Part shown: in pieces, positions 42,235-50,052 of the stretch
How positions within the stretch are numbered: position 1 is the stretch's first letter
How the letters are laid out: each line of letters opens with the position of its first letter
From: Chitinibacter tainanensis DSM 15459
GTDB lineage: Bacteria > Pseudomonadota > Gammaproteobacteria > Burkholderiales > Chitinibacteraceae
NCBI RefSeq assembly: GCF_000429785.1
Contig: NZ_AUCN01000020.1
Coordinates: 1 to 64,000, forward strand
Reading direction: 5' to 3'
Length of the DNA stretch: 64,000 nt
Notes under the pieces: model-generated
Databases searched by the model: none
What the model saw: only the letters and a program-made list of their open reading frames with translations
What the model was told of the DNA's origin: nothing
Translations under genes and position numbers: made by a program

Positions 42235-43491
42235 TCACAAAGAAACGCCCAAAATTTGAACACGGCGCATCGGAAATTCGAGCTCAATTGGATAGCCAAT
42301 CGCGTCAGCAATGTGCTCGATACCGGCGCTCTTATCCACTTCGCGCGAACCTTTCTTGTAGAGCACCTGCTCAAATGCCTTAATCAGATGCTTGCAGCGC
42401 TCATCGATGCGCAGAATGACCCGACCGGATGCCGACATAAGCAGTCGATTGACCGCATTGACCCGATCTGCCACTGGAGGGTGCTTCTTGCGGTACTTAA
42501 TACGCTTGAAGCCGATCTCTCGCATGATGTCGAGGTCAGACTCACCACGACCATGCTGCCGGCTGGCACCGGCTGGGTCGGGGTAAAGCGTGATCTGGTT
42601 CTTGCCCAGGTAGCGCCAGTAGCGCCGCTCTAACTCGGCGCCCATATCTTCGGTGTTAGAGCTGAACCGCACGCACTCATCGACCGCCCACACCTCGCCG
42701 TTTGGTTGCGGCTGCAGGATGATTGCGCTCATTGGGTCAATGTTGAAGTCCTGACCAATCCAAATGGGCAAGGCCGGATTGAAGTCGTACTTCCCGACAT
42801 GCACGTTCCGGTCGAAGGTGTAGTACACCCGTCCGCTCATGGTCTCGAACGCCGCGTTGAACTCCTGGTTGAACGTCTTTTCATCCATATCCGCCTTCGC
42901 CGCTTCAATTTCCTCGGGCGGAATAAAGGGCGACATGAGCGTAGGGAACTGCCAGCTCATCCAAGTGCGGCCGTCGCGCTGCCCCATCATGAAAAGCTTG
43001 TGCAAATGGTTGTAGGCCTTTGGCGTTCCGATGATCAGCGCATGACCCAACGTAGAGGCAAGGGTTGGGCGAAGCACCGTTTCCCACACCTCGGGCTTAA
43101 TGTCCTGAAACTCGTCCAGCACCACAAAATGCAGACCAACGCCTCGCAAGGTGTCTGGTTTATCCGCACCTTTGAGCTCGATAATCGTCCCATTGACCAG
43201 ATGAATGATCATCATGGTTTCATTCATACGTCTGATCAATTTGCGGGGTATAGCGTCGGTAAGCTCGCGCCACATGATCTGGCGAGCCATACGGTAGGTA
43301 GGCGCCACGTACCAGATCAGCTGCTTAGGCTTAGCCGCATACTTGATGATCGAGATTTTTGAGAGCTGTGTTTTGCCCCAGCGCCGACCTGCAACCACGA
43401 CCTTGTAGCGCGCTGGATGCCGATAAACGAGCATCTGGCCGCGATGAAGCTTGAGCGATTGCCGCTTTTTGGCCGTCGGAACAGTGATCAT
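42235..43491 (-). CDS. terL: Terminase large subunit
   Basis: 418 residues. ATPase: Walker A AGRRWGKT (34-41) and Walker B VVLDEFQD. Nuclease: WIGQDFNIDPMS with the first acidic residue, YPDPAG, and a C-terminal EHIADAIGYPIE acidic cluster. It pumps DNA into the prohead and cuts it. It overlaps TerS by 4 bp. Whether packaging is by headful or at cohesive ends cannot be read directly from it. Confidence 0.93.
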   Translation of the reverse strand: MITVPTAKKRQSLKLHRGQMLVYRHPARYKVVVAGRRWGKTQLSKISIIKYAAKPKQLIWYVAPTYRMARQIMWRELTDAIPRKLIRRMNETMMIIHLVNGTIIELKGADKPDTLRGVGLHFVVLDEFQDIKPEVWETVLRPTLASTLGHALIIGTPKAYNHLHKLFMMGQRDGRTWMSWQFPTLMSPFIPPEEIEAAKADMDEKTFNQEFNAAFETMSGRVYYTFDRNVHVGKYDFNPALPIWIGQDFNIDPMSAIILQPQPNGEVWAVDECVRFSSNTEDMGAELERRYWRYLGKNQITLYPDPAGASRQHGRGESDLDIMREIGFKRIKYRKKHPPVADRVNAVNRLLMSASGRVILRIDERCKHLIKAFEQVLYKKGSREVDKSAGIEHIADAIGYPIELEFPMRRVQILGVSL

Positions 43492-44144
43492 TCCGGCACC
43501 TCGCTCTCGTCCACCTCGCTCTCGTCATCGACCTCTTCGACTACGCCAGGCTCAAGACCAAACTCTTCCAAATCTTGAATTTCCGGCATCGACATGGCTG
43601 CGCGCTGCTGGTTGCGGATTTCCTCAACCTCATTGGCCGACAGCTCGGAAATCTCAAAGCCAGGCAACTCCTCTGCGCCACCCTCTTCTTCTTTGATGCC
43701 CAGCAAGATGTACTCTTCGGTGCGCAACTTGCTCATTGCCTCGACACCTAGCTTGATGGTCATCATGGTGTCTTTGAGGCTATCCATCGAAAAGCCGGCA
43801 GGGTTCTCGACGAAGCTCTTTGCAGACAGAGCAGAAATGCTATTGAGCAAGTAGGACAGGCGCTGAGCGGTCTGGATATGGCGCTTTTTGGCGTCCTCTT
43901 GCAGCTTGAGCTTTTCGTCACGCAGAGCTAGCTCCCGAGCCATGCGCTCTTCGCGCTCTTTCTCTGCCAGCTCGCGGGCTGCGCGCCCTTTAACCGCACC
44001 CAACTCTTTGATCACCCGGGCGATGGTGCCGCGATGCCGATCAAATGCCTTGGCAATCTGCTCGATGCTGGCGTCCATCTCGTACATCTCGGCGATTTTC
44101 TGTTTTTCCGCCTCGGTCAGACGTGTTTTCGTTTCGCTAGTCAT
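43488..44144 (-). CDS. terS: Terminase small subunit
   Basis: 218 residues. An N-terminal helix-turn-helix (SIEQIAKAFDRHRGTIARVIKELG) precedes a charged coiled coil and an acidic tail rich in Glu/Asp/Val. It should recognise the packaging site and regulate TerL. Its leader contains, in order, a promoter, an operator over its -35 box and a terminator hairpin, so expression seems to need both derepression and readthrough. Confidence 0.82.
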   Translation of the reverse strand: MTSETKTRLTEAEKQKIAEMYEMDASIEQIAKAFDRHRGTIARVIKELGAVKGRAARELAEKEREERMARELALRDEKLKLQEDAKKRHIQTAQRLSYLLNSISALSAKSFVENPAGFSMDSLKDTMMTIKLGVEAMSKLRTEEYILLGIKEEEGGAEELPGFEISELSANEVEEIRNQQRAAMSMPEIQDLEEFGLEPGVVEEVDDESEVDESEVPE

Positions 44145-44164
44145 ACCAATTCAAGTCAATAAAA

Positions 44165-44193
44165 AAAGGGGCAGCGTTTTACCGCCGCCCCTT
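44165..44193 (-). terminator. Strong terminator in the terS leader
   Basis: AAGGGGC and GCCCCTT arms, extended by GCG/CGC past one mismatch, followed on the minus strand by TTTTTTT. It lies after the promoter at 44242-44271 and before the terS ATG at 44144. Confidence 0.82.
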
Positions 44194-44241
44194 GCACAAA
44201 CAGGAACCGAACAAGTCTCGCTAAACGCACGACTTGGTTTC

Positions 44242-44271
44242 ATATTACGGCGTTTTAATAACATAAGTCAA
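44242..44271 (-). promoter_or_regulatory. Sigma-70-type promoter in front of terS
   Basis: TTGACT (44266-44271), an 18-bp spacer, TAATAT (44242-44247). The -35 box is embedded in the operator at 44264-44281. Confidence 0.7.
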
Positions 44272-44281
44272 CAGTGACTTA
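44264..44281. promoter_or_regulatory. 18-bp operator, perfect consensus
   Basis: TAAGTCA-ACAG-TGACTTA, overlapping the -35 box of the terS promoter; same centre (ACAG) as the operator at 906-923, which also covers a -35 box. Confidence 0.87.
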
Positions 44282-44286
44282 CTATC

Positions 44287-44420
44287 TAATCCGGAGTAGA
44301 TCGTGGATAGGTAGAAGTTGGGAATTTTTATGCTTTCCAATATTTATTAACTACAGATAGATAGAAAGATAATATCTATTGGAGCGTCAAGATTTTCCCA
44401 ACTCAACCTCTCCGGATTAC
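44287..44420. repeat. Nested inverted-repeat element, copy B
   Basis: Outer arms TAATCCGGAG (44287-44296) and CTCCGGATTA (44410-44419). Middle arms GTTGGGAA (44317-44324) and TTCCCAAC (44395-44402). Inner arms TCCAATA (44336-44342) and TATTGGA (44377-44383). Centre TTATTAACTACAG (44344-44356). This is the most symmetrical of the three copies and touches the operator at 44281 and the stop codon at 44417. Confidence 0.85.
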
Positions 44421-44731
44421 TTCTCCGCGGTAGGCTTTGCAACGAAATTAAGCGCCCCTCGCCGGCTCGCAGCCAAGATGCGGAAGGCTTCAAGCGTTGG
44501 CTTCCAGAGGTGTCGCTCCTTACCCTCTTCGACGATCACTTCACAGGCGGCAAGACCGTACTGCTGCAGATATGTCAGAGTGCAGCGCAGCGCACGCGGT
44601 GTCGGCGCGTAGCTGAGCATCAAGCGCAGCTCATTCGTCCGGATGGCCTTGCACGCCTCATTCTCATGACAGAGCCTTGCCAACACCTCCATCTGCTTTA
44701 CGGTACCGGCGAACTGTTTGACCTTCTTCAT
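44417..44731 (-). CDS. Small protein, possible winged helix
   Basis: 104 residues. The predicted helices (TVKQMEVLARLCHENEACKAI, APTPRALRCTLTYLQQYGLAACEVIVEEGKERHLWKPT) with a two-strand wing suggest a winged-helix DNA-binding protein. It overlaps the GNAT gene by 4 bp and is the last gene of that operon. Not recognised as a named family. Confidence 0.55.
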   Translation of the reverse strand: MKKVKQFAGTVKQMEVLARLCHENEACKAIRTNELRLMLSYAPTPRALRCTLTYLQQYGLAACEVIVEEGKERHLWKPTLEAFRILAASRRGALNFVAKPTAEK

Positions 44732-45621
44732 GCCAGTCCCTCCAGATTGAGCGGCTCATGCACGCCCTGCCGGTCGAATGCGGTCAGCGGAAGCCGGTCG
44801 GGCAGTACAAGCCCCACATCGGGGTTGAAGTAGAAGCCCCAGGCTGGCGCCCCGAAAATCAACTGCTGCATTTCCTTGAGCAAGTGAGCGGCCTCCATCG
44901 CCTCAACGCGCGAAGTACCGTTCTTCAAGTTTCCGCCCGTCTTTTCTTTGGCGCTCTCCTTGTAGTACCACTGCTTCATGCGGCGCAGCACGCTCTGACG
45001 CATCACTTCCGGCATGGCATTGAGCTCGTTCATGATCGCTTCGTGGTCAACAGGGTCGGACTCGAACAGCCCGCGCAGGAACTTGAGCCCGATCTCGTAC
45101 TTGGTGCTGGGCTCCGGCTTGGCGAAGCGAAAGCCTGCCCGCTCGGCGAACGGGTTGACCTTGCTCATCGAGCTGCTGATCTCGTACAGGCGCAGGCCTT
45201 CCAGACGCATCGACAGGTTCAGCATCCGGTACGCCAGCCCGACGCCGCGGAACTGCGTGTCGTTGACCACGCGGGCGGCAAGCGCGAACTCCCGATTGAT
45301 GACCTTGCCGCGCATGGTGTTGAGCAACGTGCTGTCTGCGCCTGGCTTGATGCCTGGCAGAACGCGGTGGCGGTTCTTGTCGAGCAGACGCGGGCGAGTG
45401 AACACCACAACACCGATGGTTTTGCCGGCCAGCACGCAGCGCCAGTAGTGGGCGCCGAACATGCTGTTGCTTTCGGTCTTGTAGTGCAGGGCGTGTAGCT
45501 GATGCCAGTCATCAATCGTTCCACGCTCCACGTACATATCGCGCAGCAATGAGAACGTGCGGGAAGCGGGCTGCAAGCGCATCAGACGCGCGTTTGCAGT
45601 GTCGGATAGGATAAGACTCAT
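44728..45621 (-). CDS. GNAT-like acyltransferase (partner of an ABC ATPase)
   Basis: 297 residues. The N-terminal 200 residues read as a GNAT fold: IGVVVFTRPR strand, then AARVVNDTQFRGVGLAYRMLNLSM with an acyl-CoA pyrophosphate loop (QFRGVGLA), and SKVNPFAERAGF as the late strand/helix motif. The C-terminal 100 residues are helical and unknown. Similar GNAT domains occur fused to ABC ATPases and near ParB-like genes in other bacteria and phages, some suspected of DNA base modification like the Mu Mom protein. Here the ATPase is separate and adjacent (3-bp gap). Confidence 0.65.
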   Translation of the reverse strand: MSLILSDTANARLMRLQPASRTFSLLRDMYVERGTIDDWHQLHALHYKTESNSMFGAHYWRCVLAGKTIGVVVFTRPRLLDKNRHRVLPGIKPGADSTLLNTMRGKVINREFALAARVVNDTQFRGVGLAYRMLNLSMRLEGLRLYEISSSMSKVNPFAERAGFRFAKPEPSTKYEIGLKFLRGLFESDPVDHEAIMNELNAMPEVMRQSVLRRMKQWYYKESAKEKTGGNLKNGTSRVEAMEAAHLLKEMQQLIFGAPAWGFYFNPDVGLVLPDRLPLTAFDRQGVHEPLNLEGLA

Positions 45622-45624
45622 CCT

Positions 45625-46332
45625 TCACTCTCCCGCGCGTTCTGAGCGCGTTTCTGCGTCATTCCGGACGATCTCGACTTTCTCCCCGTAATACTTCTCC
45701 AGAATCAGGGACGGGTTGAGATCTTCGACCAGATCGCCGTGCGTGGTGGCGACGATCAGAGTCTTGCCGGCGCGGCGTGCAGCCTGCTGCAGTTGGTACG
45801 AGATTGCCTTTGCGGTGTTCCGGTCGAGCACGGCGCCGAACTCGTCGGCAACCCATACATCGGCATCGCTGCTCAGCATATAGGCAAGCAATAGACGGTA
45901 TTTCTGGCCATCCGACAGTTCGCCCGGGCGCCGGATGACGAGGTTTGCGTCATTGATACCGCCAAGAGACAGCAGCCGGATGGCTTCTTGCATGTCACCA
46001 TTGGGCGCCAGCTGGTCCACCAGCGGCAGATTCGGGTCGAAAAGCTGACTCAAAACGCCATCTGAGGCCAACCCAATCGAGCCGACTTTCAAGCCGGCCG
46101 TTGCCAGCTGGCGAGCAGTTTCTCGCAGCGCGATGGATTTGCCGGAGCCGGATTCGCCTGTGATGTAGAAAACGTCGCCCTGCTCGATCTCGAACTGCAG
46201 GTTGTCGTAGATGGTGAACTGCTTGTCGTCCAAACCAACGCCAAACATTTCTGCGACCTGGCGCACGCGCTCAGTGCGCATAACTGACATGGCAAAGGCG
46301 ACGTTCAGAGTGATGGTGTGTTTCCAGCTCAT
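45625..46332 (-). CDS. Stand-alone ABC ATPase
   Basis: 235 residues. Walker A GESGSGKS (59-66), signature LSDGQKYRLLLAYML, Walker B VWVADEFGAVLD and H-loop ATTHGD are all present. There is no membrane partner, so it is not a transporter; soluble ABC ATPases of this kind usually act on DNA or RNA. It overlaps the ParB-like gene by 4 bp and lies next to the GNAT gene. Confidence 0.82.
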   Translation of the reverse strand: MSWKHTITLNVAFAMSVMRTERVRQVAEMFGVGLDDKQFTIYDNLQFEIEQGDVFYITGESGSGKSIALRETARQLATAGLKVGSIGLASDGVLSQLFDPNLPLVDQLAPNGDMQEAIRLLSLGGINDANLVIRRPGELSDGQKYRLLLAYMLSSDADVWVADEFGAVLDRNTAKAISYQLQQAARRAGKTLIVATTHGDLVEDLNPSLILEKYYGEKVEIVRNDAETRSERAGE

Positions 46333-47015
46333 GCCGCGGCTCCTTCAAGATAGCGGCCGGCGAAGTCCATGAATGCGTCCTTGCCTTCCTTGCCGGTAGC
46401 GCCCTCAATCATGGCCATGAAGCGAGTCAGCCGACGTTGCTCTTCCACGGTGACGTGCTTGAAGCCCAGCACCTTGTCGATATTCACCTTCTCGGCATCG
46501 ACGGTCTCGATTTTTTCCGCCGTCGAGGTGGCAATCGAGGTGCTTGCAGCAAGTAAGTTATCCACCGTTTCATTGAGGTCGATTTCATCGATCTTGAAGT
46601 CGCGCAGCAGCTTATCGAGCTCGCCGGTGTCGATTGCGGTCAGCTCGGCCAGCTCGGAAACATCGAAAGACAGATCACGCAGCTCGGCGGTCAGGAAGTC
46701 GAAGTTGGTTTCGCCCAGCTCGCCCATGCGGTTGTCGTTGATGCGGAACAGGCGCTTGTCCTCTTCCGACATGCCGGTGACAACCAGTACCGGTACCGAT
46801 TTGAGCTCTAGTTCCAGCGCAGCCAGTCGGCGACCATGACCGGCCATGATGACGAAGTTTTCATCGACGATGATGGGCGGTCCGGCCCAGCCTCGCTTCA
46901 TGTTGGCCGCGAGCGCCTTGATCTGGCTCGGTGGGTGATTCTTGGGGTTCCGATCATAGGGAACCAGCTTCTCGATTGGGAAGTTGTTATGAAGTTCGCG
47001 CTTGATGTGTTCCAT
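46329..47015 (-). CDS. ParB/Srx-like nuclease-domain protein 1
   Basis: 228 residues. ParB N-terminal domain with PIEKLVPYDRNPKNHP, PPIIVDENFVIMAGHGRRLAALEL (the GHGRR box binds nucleotide in ParB/Srx folds) and VVTGMSEEDKRLFRINDNRMGE. There is no central HTH like that of partition ParB, so it is unlikely to be the parA partner. Its start codon abuts an operator that also supplies the ribosome site AGGTGA. It may recognise or modify DNA in concert with the ABC ATPase and GNAT. Confidence 0.78.
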   Translation of the reverse strand: MEHIKRELHNNFPIEKLVPYDRNPKNHPPSQIKALAANMKRGWAGPPIIVDENFVIMAGHGRRLAALELELKSVPVLVVTGMSEEDKRLFRINDNRMGELGETNFDFLTAELRDLSFDVSELAELTAIDTGELDKLLRDFKIDEIDLNETVDNLLAASTSIATSTAEKIETVDAEKVNIDKVLGFKHVTVEEQRRLTRFMAMIEGATGKEGKDAFMDFAGRYLEGAAA

Positions 47016-47033
47016 TATGTCACCTGTGACTTA
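47016..47033. promoter_or_regulatory. 18-bp operator containing a ribosome site
   Basis: TATGTCA-CCTG-TGACTTA. The minus strand reads CACAGGTGA, with AGGTGA 5 bp before the ATG at 47015; the same arrangement is seen at the tape measure gene. Confidence 0.75.
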
Positions 47034-47705
47034 CTTAGCGGTGAAGAGAATGTGAGCGAGAGCGTAGCCGGCATTAGTCAGCGCATCCTCTTCGGTAAAG
47101 CCTTGTTGCTCGCGGACGTTTTCAATCAGCTCGCGGATACGGATGGCGTCTGCCACCGGCACTTTGAAGCGGAGGATTTCGTGGGTTTTGACCTTTTCGC
47201 TCAGCGGCTCAACCACCGGTGCTTCTGGCGTCAGCTCTTCTGGCGCTGAAAAATCAGGAATTTCCAAGGCATCCAGATCAATGCTGGTCGCTGCAAACAG
47301 ATCATTGAGTTCGCGGTCACTAATCGGCATGAAGCTGGTGAGCTCTGGAAGATCAATATTCAGACTGGCAATGACCGCATTCAGCGCGTCAATATCGTCG
47401 GCGCCGTAGCGCGCGTTATCCAGCAGGCCAATTTCTTTGGCCTCTTCATCGCTAATTGGGCCCAAGTTGAAAATCGGCACTTCTGCCAGGCCAATTCGGA
47501 TGGCTGATTCACATCGATGTTGGCCACCCAAAATTTCCAGAGTTAAACCTTCATTTGAGGGTATTTCGCGCACGATAATTGGCTTAAACATGCCTCGGCG
47601 CTGAATACTCGCATCCAGTTTTGCCTCGTTATCCGGTGAAACTCGATTCGAGTTCCAAGGGTTAGGTTTTAGAGATCGCGGGTCAGCTTTTGATTGTCCA
47701 GTCAT
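47031..47705 (-). CDS. ParB/Srx-like nuclease-domain protein 2
   Basis: 224 residues. A second, diverged ParB-like domain: RSLKPNPWNSNRVSPDNEAKLDASIQRRG, then LEILGGQHRCESAIRIG (GGQHR box) and DEEAKEIGLLDNARYG. The C-terminal half is acidic, ending in a helix with EEDALTNAGYALAHILF. It is the first gene of the leftward five-gene operon and is divergent from the SF2 helicase, with an operator in the 62-bp gap. Confidence 0.75.
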   Translation of the reverse strand: MTGQSKADPRSLKPNPWNSNRVSPDNEAKLDASIQRRGMFKPIIVREIPSNEGLTLEILGGQHRCESAIRIGLAEVPIFNLGPISDEEAKEIGLLDNARYGADDIDALNAVIASLNIDLPELTSFMPISDRELNDLFAATSIDLDALEIPDFSAPEELTPEAPVVEPLSEKVKTHEILRFKVPVADAIRIRELIENVREQQGFTEEDALTNAGYALAHILFTAK

Positions 47706-47729
47706 TCCCTTATCCGTCCTGCTAAAATG

Positions 47730-47747
47730 TTAGTCATCGATGACTTA
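47730..47747. promoter_or_regulatory. 18-bp operator between divergent genes
   Basis: TTAGTCA-TCGA-TGACTTA in the 62-bp gap. On the minus strand it supplies ATGACT, 17 bp before GATAAG, a plausible weak promoter for the ParB-like operon. It may also control the helicase. Confidence 0.78.
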
Positions 47748-47767
47748 TCATAAGCGCCAAAGGCAAT

Positions 47768-49465
47768 ATGAATCAACCAACTGTCCAAATCGTACACAAC
47801 GCAATCACCGCAAAGTTGCTGTGTGAAAACCGAGAGGTTCAGCTGTACGTCGCCAAGCTCATGAGCTACGCGGTTTCGGGCGCCGAGCACAGCAAGGCGG
47901 TCAAAAGCCACGCCTGGGACGGCCGCAGCTCGTTTTTCTCTATGCGCGATCAGACGTTTCCTGCCGGATTCGTCAATATGGTGCGCGATTCGCTGACCAA
48001 GCTGGGCATCAACTGCGCCGTTCGCGCGAAGCCACTTCCTGAGCCGCTCGGGCCGGAGGACTTTTGGAACGCCGACGGCATCGGTAACAGCGACGAGCGC
48101 TACGACTACCAGCCAGAGACCATCCACCGCCTGCTCAAGCACGGTCGGGGCATTGCGCAGATCGCAACCGGTGGCGGTAAATCACGCATCTGCCGGCTGG
48201 CCTACGCCCGCATCAATCGCCCCACCCTCTTCCTGACAACTCGTTCGGTGCTGATGTACCAGATGAAGAAGAACTTTGAGGATACCTTTAAAGAGGAAGT
48301 CGCTGTTCTGGGCGATGGCGAGTTTGGCATCGAGTACGCCAAGACTGACGGTACCAAAGGGCGCCGGCTGACCAAGTTCACTGTTGCCATGATTCAAACG
48401 CTCGCTTCCAGACTGGAAATGCCGGCTGAGATTGGCGCGCGTGAGCGTCGGCGCGCAAACGAAGTGCTGAACAAGGCCGCGGAGAAGGCGCGGAAAATGA
48501 CCGCGGAAGCTGCCGCCAAGTACATTGAGCAAGCAAAGCGCCAGTCCGAAGAAATCATCGCCAGCATTCCAGCCAAGGAAGAAGCACAGCGCCGTCGGCG
48601 TGAGGCAACCATCCAGATTCTCTCGCGCTTCGAGTTCGTGGTGCTGGAGGAAGCGCACGAAGCGTCCGGCAACAGCTACTACGAGATCTGCCAGCACTGC
48701 ACCAATGCGCACTACCGGCTCGCGCTGACCGCCACCCCGTTCATGAAGGGCGACGAGGAAGCGAACATGCGCCTGATGGCTGTGTCCGGTCAGGTGTTTA
48801 TCAAGGTCTCCGAGAAGCTGCTGATCGATCGTGGCATCCTTGCCCGCCCCTACTTCAAGTTTATCCGGTTGCTAGAAAAGCCAAAGGGGCTCAATCGCAC
48901 GACGGCCTGGCAGAAGGCCTACAAGATGGGCGTGACTGAAAATCCTCACCGGAACAAGGCCATCATCCGTGAGGCGTACAAGGCTGCATCAATCGGACTG
49001 CCGGTGATGATTCTGGTACAGGCAAAGGTGCATGGCGCGCTGCTCGATGACACCCTGAAAAAGCTCGGTATCCGGTCGAGCTACATTTTCGGCGACAGCT
49101 CGCAGGAAGAGCGCGAGCGTGAGCTCGGCAAGCTCAAGTCGGGCGAAACCCAAGTGCTGATCGGCTCAACGATTCTGGATGTGGGTGTGGACGTGCCGGC
49201 CGTCGGGATGGTGATTCTGGCTGGTGGCGGGAAGGCGGAAGTTGCCCTTCGCCAGCGTATCGGGCGCGGACTGCGAGCGAAGAAGGACATGCCAAACGTG
49301 TGTCTGGTCGTGGATTTCGACGATCATCACAACAACCATCTGTACGACCATGCGATGACTCGCCAGTACCACATCCGGAATACGCCAGGCTTCGCGGAAG
49401 GGGTGCTGGCGGCAGGGGGCGAATTTGACTATCTCGGTCTTGGGCTCATAAAATCAGCAGCGTAA
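47768..49465 (+). CDS. SF2 helicase (DEAD/DEAH-type)
   Basis: 565 residues. Motif I QIATGGGKSR, motif II VVLEEAHEA, motif III ALTATPF, motif V STILDVGVDVPAVG and motif VI RQRIGRGLRAK are all present, with a coiled-coil insertion (about 220-275) between Ia and II. The N-terminal 100 residues may bind DNA. It resembles phage recombination or repair helicases of the UvsW/RecG-like type. It is the only rightward gene between 5.3 and 58.8 kb and is followed by its own terminator. Confidence 0.9.
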   Translation: MNQPTVQIVHNAITAKLLCENREVQLYVAKLMSYAVSGAEHSKAVKSHAWDGRSSFFSMRDQTFPAGFVNMVRDSLTKLGINCAVRAKPLPEPLGPEDFWNADGIGNSDERYDYQPETIHRLLKHGRGIAQIATGGGKSRICRLAYARINRPTLFLTTRSVLMYQMKKNFEDTFKEEVAVLGDGEFGIEYAKTDGTKGRRLTKFTVAMIQTLASRLEMPAEIGARERRRANEVLNKAAEKARKMTAEAAAKYIEQAKRQSEEIIASIPAKEEAQRRRREATIQILSRFEFVVLEEAHEASGNSYYEICQHCTNAHYRLALTATPFMKGDEEANMRLMAVSGQVFIKVSEKLLIDRGILARPYFKFIRLLEKPKGLNRTTAWQKAYKMGVTENPHRNKAIIREAYKAASIGLPVMILVQAKVHGALLDDTLKKLGIRSSYIFGDSSQEERERELGKLKSGETQVLIGSTILDVGVDVPAVGMVILAGGGKAEVALRQRIGRGLRAKKDMPNVCLVVDFDDHHNNHLYDHAMTRQYHIRNTPGFAEGVLAAGGEFDYLGLGLIKSAA

Positions 49466-49514
49466 GCCGTTTACTAGACATTTTCGGCTTCCTTTTGATA
49501 TGAGATTCTCTCGT

Positions 49515-49542
49515 TACCCGCTGCAAGGCGGGTATTTTTTTT
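49515..49542 (+). terminator. Terminator of the SF2 helicase gene
   Basis: TACCCGC-TGCAAG-GCGGGTA followed by eight T residues; a standard intrinsic terminator about 50 bp past the stop. Confidence 0.9.
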
Positions 49543-49580
49543 GCCCGCCGATTTTTACAGCTTGCGCTGATCAGATAGAC

Positions 49581-49607
49581 AAATGCCCGCGGTTAAAGCG
49601 GGCATTT
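49581..49607. terminator. Second terminator, probably bidirectional
   Basis: AAATGCCCGC-7 nt-GCGGGCATTT, located just past the stop of the leftward lipoprotein gene at 49611. Confidence 0.75.
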
Positions 49608-49610
49608 TGA

Positions 49611-50003
49611 CTACGAGCACTGATCTAGCTTTTTCTCAAGCATCTGAGACCAACGCTCCCGATAATTGTTAGGCCGATCATGAACCTTATGAGCTTTCAC
49701 GTCCGCGGTCGTCTCGTTTTCCGAACCTCGCAGCTCGATAATGCCAATAACCCAATGGCTAGGCCCGCCACCAAAAGCGGGAGCGTAAATATCGCATGTG
49801 GCCTTCTGACCACGCTGAAAACATTGGGCAACGCCAGCTTCACACTTGCGTCCGTTTTGGTAGAAGTTTTCGAGAACCTCATCGATTGGCGCTTTAATCG
49901 TGACGGTTTTGATGTTGAAGTCGCTGTCTTTGAAATCGGCCGGCTTTGAAGCGCAGCCGGCGATCAGAATAGCAGTTAGGGCAATGGGCAATGCTCTCAG
50001 CAT
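49611..50003 (-). CDS. Small lipoprotein
   Basis: 130 residues from the ATG at 50003. The signal peptide MLRALPIALTAILIAGC ends in a lipobox (IAGC) with Cys17 as the lipidation site. The mature part has further Cys (GRKCEAGVAQCF, KATCDIY) that could form disulfides in the periplasm. A longer frame upstream lacks a signal sequence. Function unknown; prophage lipoproteins often alter the surface or exclude other phages. Confidence 0.75.
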   Translation of the reverse strand: MLRALPIALTAILIAGCASKPADFKDSDFNIKTVTIKAPIDEVLENFYQNGRKCEAGVAQCFQRGQKATCDIYAPAFGGGPSHWVIGIIELRGSENETTADVKAHKVHDRPNNYRERWSQMLEKKLDQCS

Positions 50004-50052
50004 CGAATCTAACCTCAGAAGGGATGATGATGCCGGAATGATAACGCCCCGG

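Noticed and set aside
46329-47705. ParB-like proteins as the partition partner of ParA
   Set aside because: They lack the partition HTH, lie 42 kb from parA on the other strand, and are operator-controlled with late genes; the gene coupled to parA is a better partner.
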